A model generated the notes under the pieces. The model did no database searches. It had not been told where the DNA came from and worked only from the letters and a program-made list of their open reading frames with translations. The position numbers and the translations under genes were made by a program. Positions 61,649 through 64,000 of a stretch of 64,000 nt of DNA are shown in pieces. Source of the stretch: CAYVVD01 sp964454975 (GTDB lineage Bacteria > Bacteroidota > Ignavibacteria > Kapaibacteriales > UBA2268). Each line of letters opens with the position of its first letter. The first letter of the stretch is position 1. The stretch covers positions 99,650 to 163,649 of the forward strand of contig CAYVVD010000005.1 of NCBI GenBank assembly GCA_964454975.1. The letters are read 5' to 3'.

Positions 61649-63860
61649 AAGCCAGCCATTTCTCAACAACCGATACGCCTACACCCTTTCGTTTGCCGTA
61701 ATCAGCTGCCTGATCCTTTAATATTTTCCCAACAGGGAAATACCTTGAATCGGGATGTGAGAAATACAATCCTGATACTGATGCAGCAGGTGTCATCATA
61801 AATGATTCCGTTAATCCCATCCCTGAATTTCCTTCAGGGTCAAGCAAATTGAAAATTGCCTGTTTTTCTGAATGGTCAGGCGATGCCGGATATCCCGGAG
61901 CGGGACGGATTCCGGTATACTTCTCTGCAAACATTTCTTCAACACTAATAACTTCGCTTTTTTGATACCCCCACAGCTCCTTCCTGACGACTTCATGCAG
62001 GTGTTCTGCAAATGCCTCTGCAAGGCGGTCGGCAAGAATTTTCACCATTATAGCGTTATAATCATCGTTTTCGGCTTTATATTTACCCGAAAGTTCTTCT
62101 GAGCCAATACCGGCAGTAACGGTAAAAGCCCCTATATAATCTGTAATACCACTTTCTTTTGGCGCTATATAATCTGCAAGAGCGAGATTTGGTGAGTCAC
62201 CCTTTTTCTTTGTTTGCTGGCGCAAAGTGTGAAAACGGCTTATAACATTGCCATTCTCATCATAAATATCAATATCGTCATTAAAAGAATTTGCAGGAAA
62301 TACACCCGCGATTCCATTAGCCTGCAATAGATTTCCAGCGATTATTTTATCCAGAAGCCGGTTCGCATCATCGAATAATTTCTTAGCCTCGCTACCTTTT
62401 TGAGAGTGTTTAAATATCGCCGGGTACTTACCTTTGATTTCCCAGGTGATAAAGAATTGCGTCCAGTCTATGTATTCCCTGAGCAAGGATAAGTCGTAAT
62501 TAAAAAGATTAAATATTCCTGTCGACTTCGGTTTATGTATTAAATCCTTGTTCCATAAATATTTTGGCTTATTCTTCCGTGCTTCCCCTATGCTTACATA
62601 TTGAGTTGAAGCATTACGTTTCATGTAATTATCCCTGATTTTAGCATACTCCTCTTTTATAGTTGCAGCAAATGAGCCGTTTTGTGAACTTCTCAGAAGT
62701 TGTGAAGAGACTGACACTGCCTTGCTTGCATCAAGTACATGAATCACAGGTTTATCAAACTCAGGTTCGATTTTCACTGCAGTGTGGGCTCGTGAAGTTG
62801 TTGCCCCCCCTATCAGAAGCGGAGTATCTAATTTAGCGCGTTTAAGCTCTTTTGCTACGTGTACCATTTCATCGAGTGAAGGAGTAATCAACCCGCTCAG
62901 GCCAATAATATCTACATCATTCTTCTTTGCTTCTTCAATAATTTTATCAGCGGGAACCATCACACCCAGGTCAATTACCTCATAATTATTGCAGGCAAGC
63001 ACTACACCTACTATATTTTTGCCAATATCATGAACATCACCCTTAACTGTTGCAAGCAGTATTTTTCCTGCCGATTTTTTTTCCTGTTTGCTTTGTTCTT
63101 TCTCAATAAATGGAATCAGGTGGGCTACGGATTTTTTCATTACCCTTGCACTTTTCACTACCTGGGGAAGGAACATTTTACCGGAGCCGAACAGCTCACC
63201 GACAATATCCATTCCGGCCATGAGAGGCCCTTCGATTACATCAAGTGCATGAGCAGAAAGAAGACGGCACTCTTCTGTGTCCTCAATTATATGTTCAGTA
63301 ATACCCTTTACAAGAGCGTGTTTTATCCTCTCTTCAACTGTTTGTTTGCGCCATTCCTCTTCGATGGCTTCCTGCTTTTCCCCCGGTTTCAGTTGTTCGG
63401 CAAAAGAAATGAGCCTTTCTGTAGCATCTTCCCTCCTGTTTAATAACACATCCTCAACCAATTCAAGAAGTTCTTTATTAATCTCCTCGTAAACTTCAAG
63501 TTGGCCTGGGTTAACTATTCCCATATCCATTCCGGCATTAACAGCATGGTAGAGGAAAGCTGAATGCATTGCCTCGCGAACAGGATTATTACCCCTAAAA
63601 GAGAAAGAAATGTTGCTCACACCGCCGCTGACCAGAACCCCGGGCAGGTTTTGTTTGATCCATCTCGTAGATTCAATGTATCTTACTGCATAATCATTAT
63701 GCTCAATCATCCCTGTGCCTACTGTAAGAATATTCGGGTCAAAAATAATATCCTGCGGTTTAAATCCGGCCTTTTCCGTTAGCAAATGATAAGCACGAGC
63801 GCAAATTTCATTTTTTCTTTCGACAGTATCTGCCTGGCCTTCTTCATCAAAAGCCATCAC
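61632..63860 (-). CDS. metH: Methionine synthase, cobalamin-dependent, 5'-truncated
   Basis: The frame encodes the end of the pterin-binding domain (about 1-150; MAFDEEGQADT, SGGVSNISFSFRGN), the B12 cap, the B12-binding Rossmann domain with the cobalt-ligand motif DVHDIGKN (His277) and the AdoMet activation domain (about 410-742). The homocysteine domain and the first half of the pterin barrel are missing. The homology continues 28 codons upstream of the first start (GTG 63860), reading VNSISLKEGEADF, but stops abruptly at 63944 after an in-frame TAA. The gene is therefore probably a truncated or frameshifted copy, or the sequence is joined wrongly here. Its end overlaps the TatB gene. Confidence 0.85.
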   Translation of the reverse strand: MMAFDEEGQADTVERKNEICARAYHLLTEKAGFKPQDIIFDPNILTVGTGMIEHNDYAVRYIESTRWIKQNLPGVLVSGGVSNISFSFRGNNPVREAMHSAFLYHAVNAGMDMGIVNPGQLEVYEEINKELLELVEDVLLNRREDATERLISFAEQLKPGEKQEAIEEEWRKQTVEERIKHALVKGITEHIIEDTEECRLLSAHALDVIEGPLMAGMDIVGELFGSGKMFLPQVVKSARVMKKSVAHLIPFIEKEQSKQEKKSAGKILLATVKGDVHDIGKNIVGVVLACNNYEVIDLGVMVPADKIIEEAKKNDVDIIGLSGLITPSLDEMVHVAKELKRAKLDTPLLIGGATTSRAHTAVKIEPEFDKPVIHVLDASKAVSVSSQLLRSSQNGSFAATIKEEYAKIRDNYMKRNASTQYVSIGEARKNKPKYLWNKDLIHKPKSTGIFNLFNYDLSLLREYIDWTQFFITWEIKGKYPAIFKHSQKGSEAKKLFDDANRLLDKIIAGNLLQANGIAGVFPANSFNDDIDIYDENGNVISRFHTLRQQTKKKGDSPNLALADYIAPKESGITDYIGAFTVTAGIGSEELSGKYKAENDDYNAIMVKILADRLAEAFAEHLHEVVRKELWGYQKSEVISVEEMFAEKYTGIRPAPGYPASPDHSEKQAIFNLLDPEGNSGMGLTESFMMTPAASVSGLYFSHPDSRYFPVGKILKDQAADYGKRKGVGVSVVEKWLASNLAY

Positions 63861-63940
63861 AATAACTGCTGCACCATATCTCCTGATTTTCTTAGCTTTT
63901 TCAAGGAAATCCGCTTCTCCTTCTTTAAGCGAGATTGAAT

Positions 63941-64000
63941 TTACTTATTTTCAATGCGTCTGTTTTCTTGAAAACGGTCGTACATCTTTTTTTCTTTATC
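63941..64000 (-). other. Possible C-terminus of another frame at the window edge
   Basis: In a different frame from metH, the last 60 bases read DKEKKMYDRFQENRRIENK and a stop at 63941. It resembles the charged C-terminus of a real protein but is too short to identify. It begins outside the window and overlaps the first codon of the metH-like frame. Confidence 0.25.

Noticed and set aside
1..64000. tRNA, rRNA, CRISPR arrays, insertion sequences
   Set aside because: The gaps between genes are short, and no cloverleaf-like, repeat-spacer or transposase-like sequence was seen by reading. A dedicated tRNA and repeat scan could not be run.
63944..64000. Cobalamin or SAM riboswitch upstream of metH
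   Set aside because: The 57 bases visible beyond the metH-like frame are too few to contain one, and the gene is truncated here.

Overview
The window reads as chromosomal DNA from an AT-rich, Gram-negative bacterium of the Bacteroidota/Chlorobiota/Ignavibacteriota-Kapabacteria sphere. The evidence is direct. Five secreted proteins end in type IX secretion (T9SS/Por) C-terminal sorting domains. There is a TonB-dependent receptor with an N-terminal carboxypeptidase-like domain and a bifunctional OlsF-type aminolipid synthase. Shine-Dalgarno sites and occasional TTG starts are visible, which fits deep branches of this group better than classical Bacteroidia. The exact lineage is an inference. 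No rRNA, tRNA, CRISPR array, prophage or insertion sequence was seen.

Layout. 1-6.3 kb: an anti-sigma-like membrane protein (cut by the window edge), its ECF sigma factor, and a 1542-residue secreted VWA/beta-propeller/Ig-like protein. 6.3-13.5 kb: an outer-membrane barrel, a voltage-gated K+ channel, a secreted CocE/X-Pro-type hydrolase, a glutaryl-CoA-dehydrogenase-like enzyme and a secreted DUF3160 protein. 13.7-20.7 kb: tsaD, then a reverse-strand block of ftsH, a DUF349-like repeat protein and a translesion/abasic-site repair operon (umuD-umuC-SRAP). 20.9-25 kb: the most lineage-specific part, with a helical T9SS protein, two lipoproteins, an orphan 146-residue protein, a small nested inverted-repeat element and an SRPBCC protein. 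25-37 kb: a TPR protein, a coupled trio (sialidase-like T9SS protein, rsmE, GIY-YIG-like protein), a PgpH-type HD phosphohydrolase, a Xer recombinase, OlsF and a TonB receptor. 37-45 kb: Wzz-like and SLBB polysaccharide export proteins, an inositol-phosphatase family gene, dapF coupled to an M20 amidohydrolase, a membrane metallophosphoesterase, a thioredoxin-fold protein and a tandem CDGSH protein. 45-50 kb: argS, rsfS, a LytR_C protein, guanine deaminase and a second sigma factor. 50-58.5 kb: a PhoR/PhoB-like two-component pair, an alpha/beta hydrolase and the replication block dnaN-recF-dciA-gyrB, without dnaA. 58.6-64 kb: psd-pssA, purS-purQ, two TatA/B proteins and a 5'-truncated metH.

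Together these are mostly housekeeping genes (replication, tRNA and rRNA modification, lysine/peptidoglycan precursor, purine, phospholipid and aminolipid synthesis) interleaved with envelope and secretion genes. The genome is compact: five convergent gene pairs overlap at their 3' ends and several operon genes overlap by 1-4 bases. The spots most worth a second look are the 23.3-24.4 kb region (a terminator inside a signal-peptide coding region, a nested inverted repeat with two tiny ORFs, a duplicated leader), the truncated metH at the right edge, the anti-sigma protein with a barrel-like C-terminal part, and a lipoprotein with a possible papain-like Cys/His arrangement.
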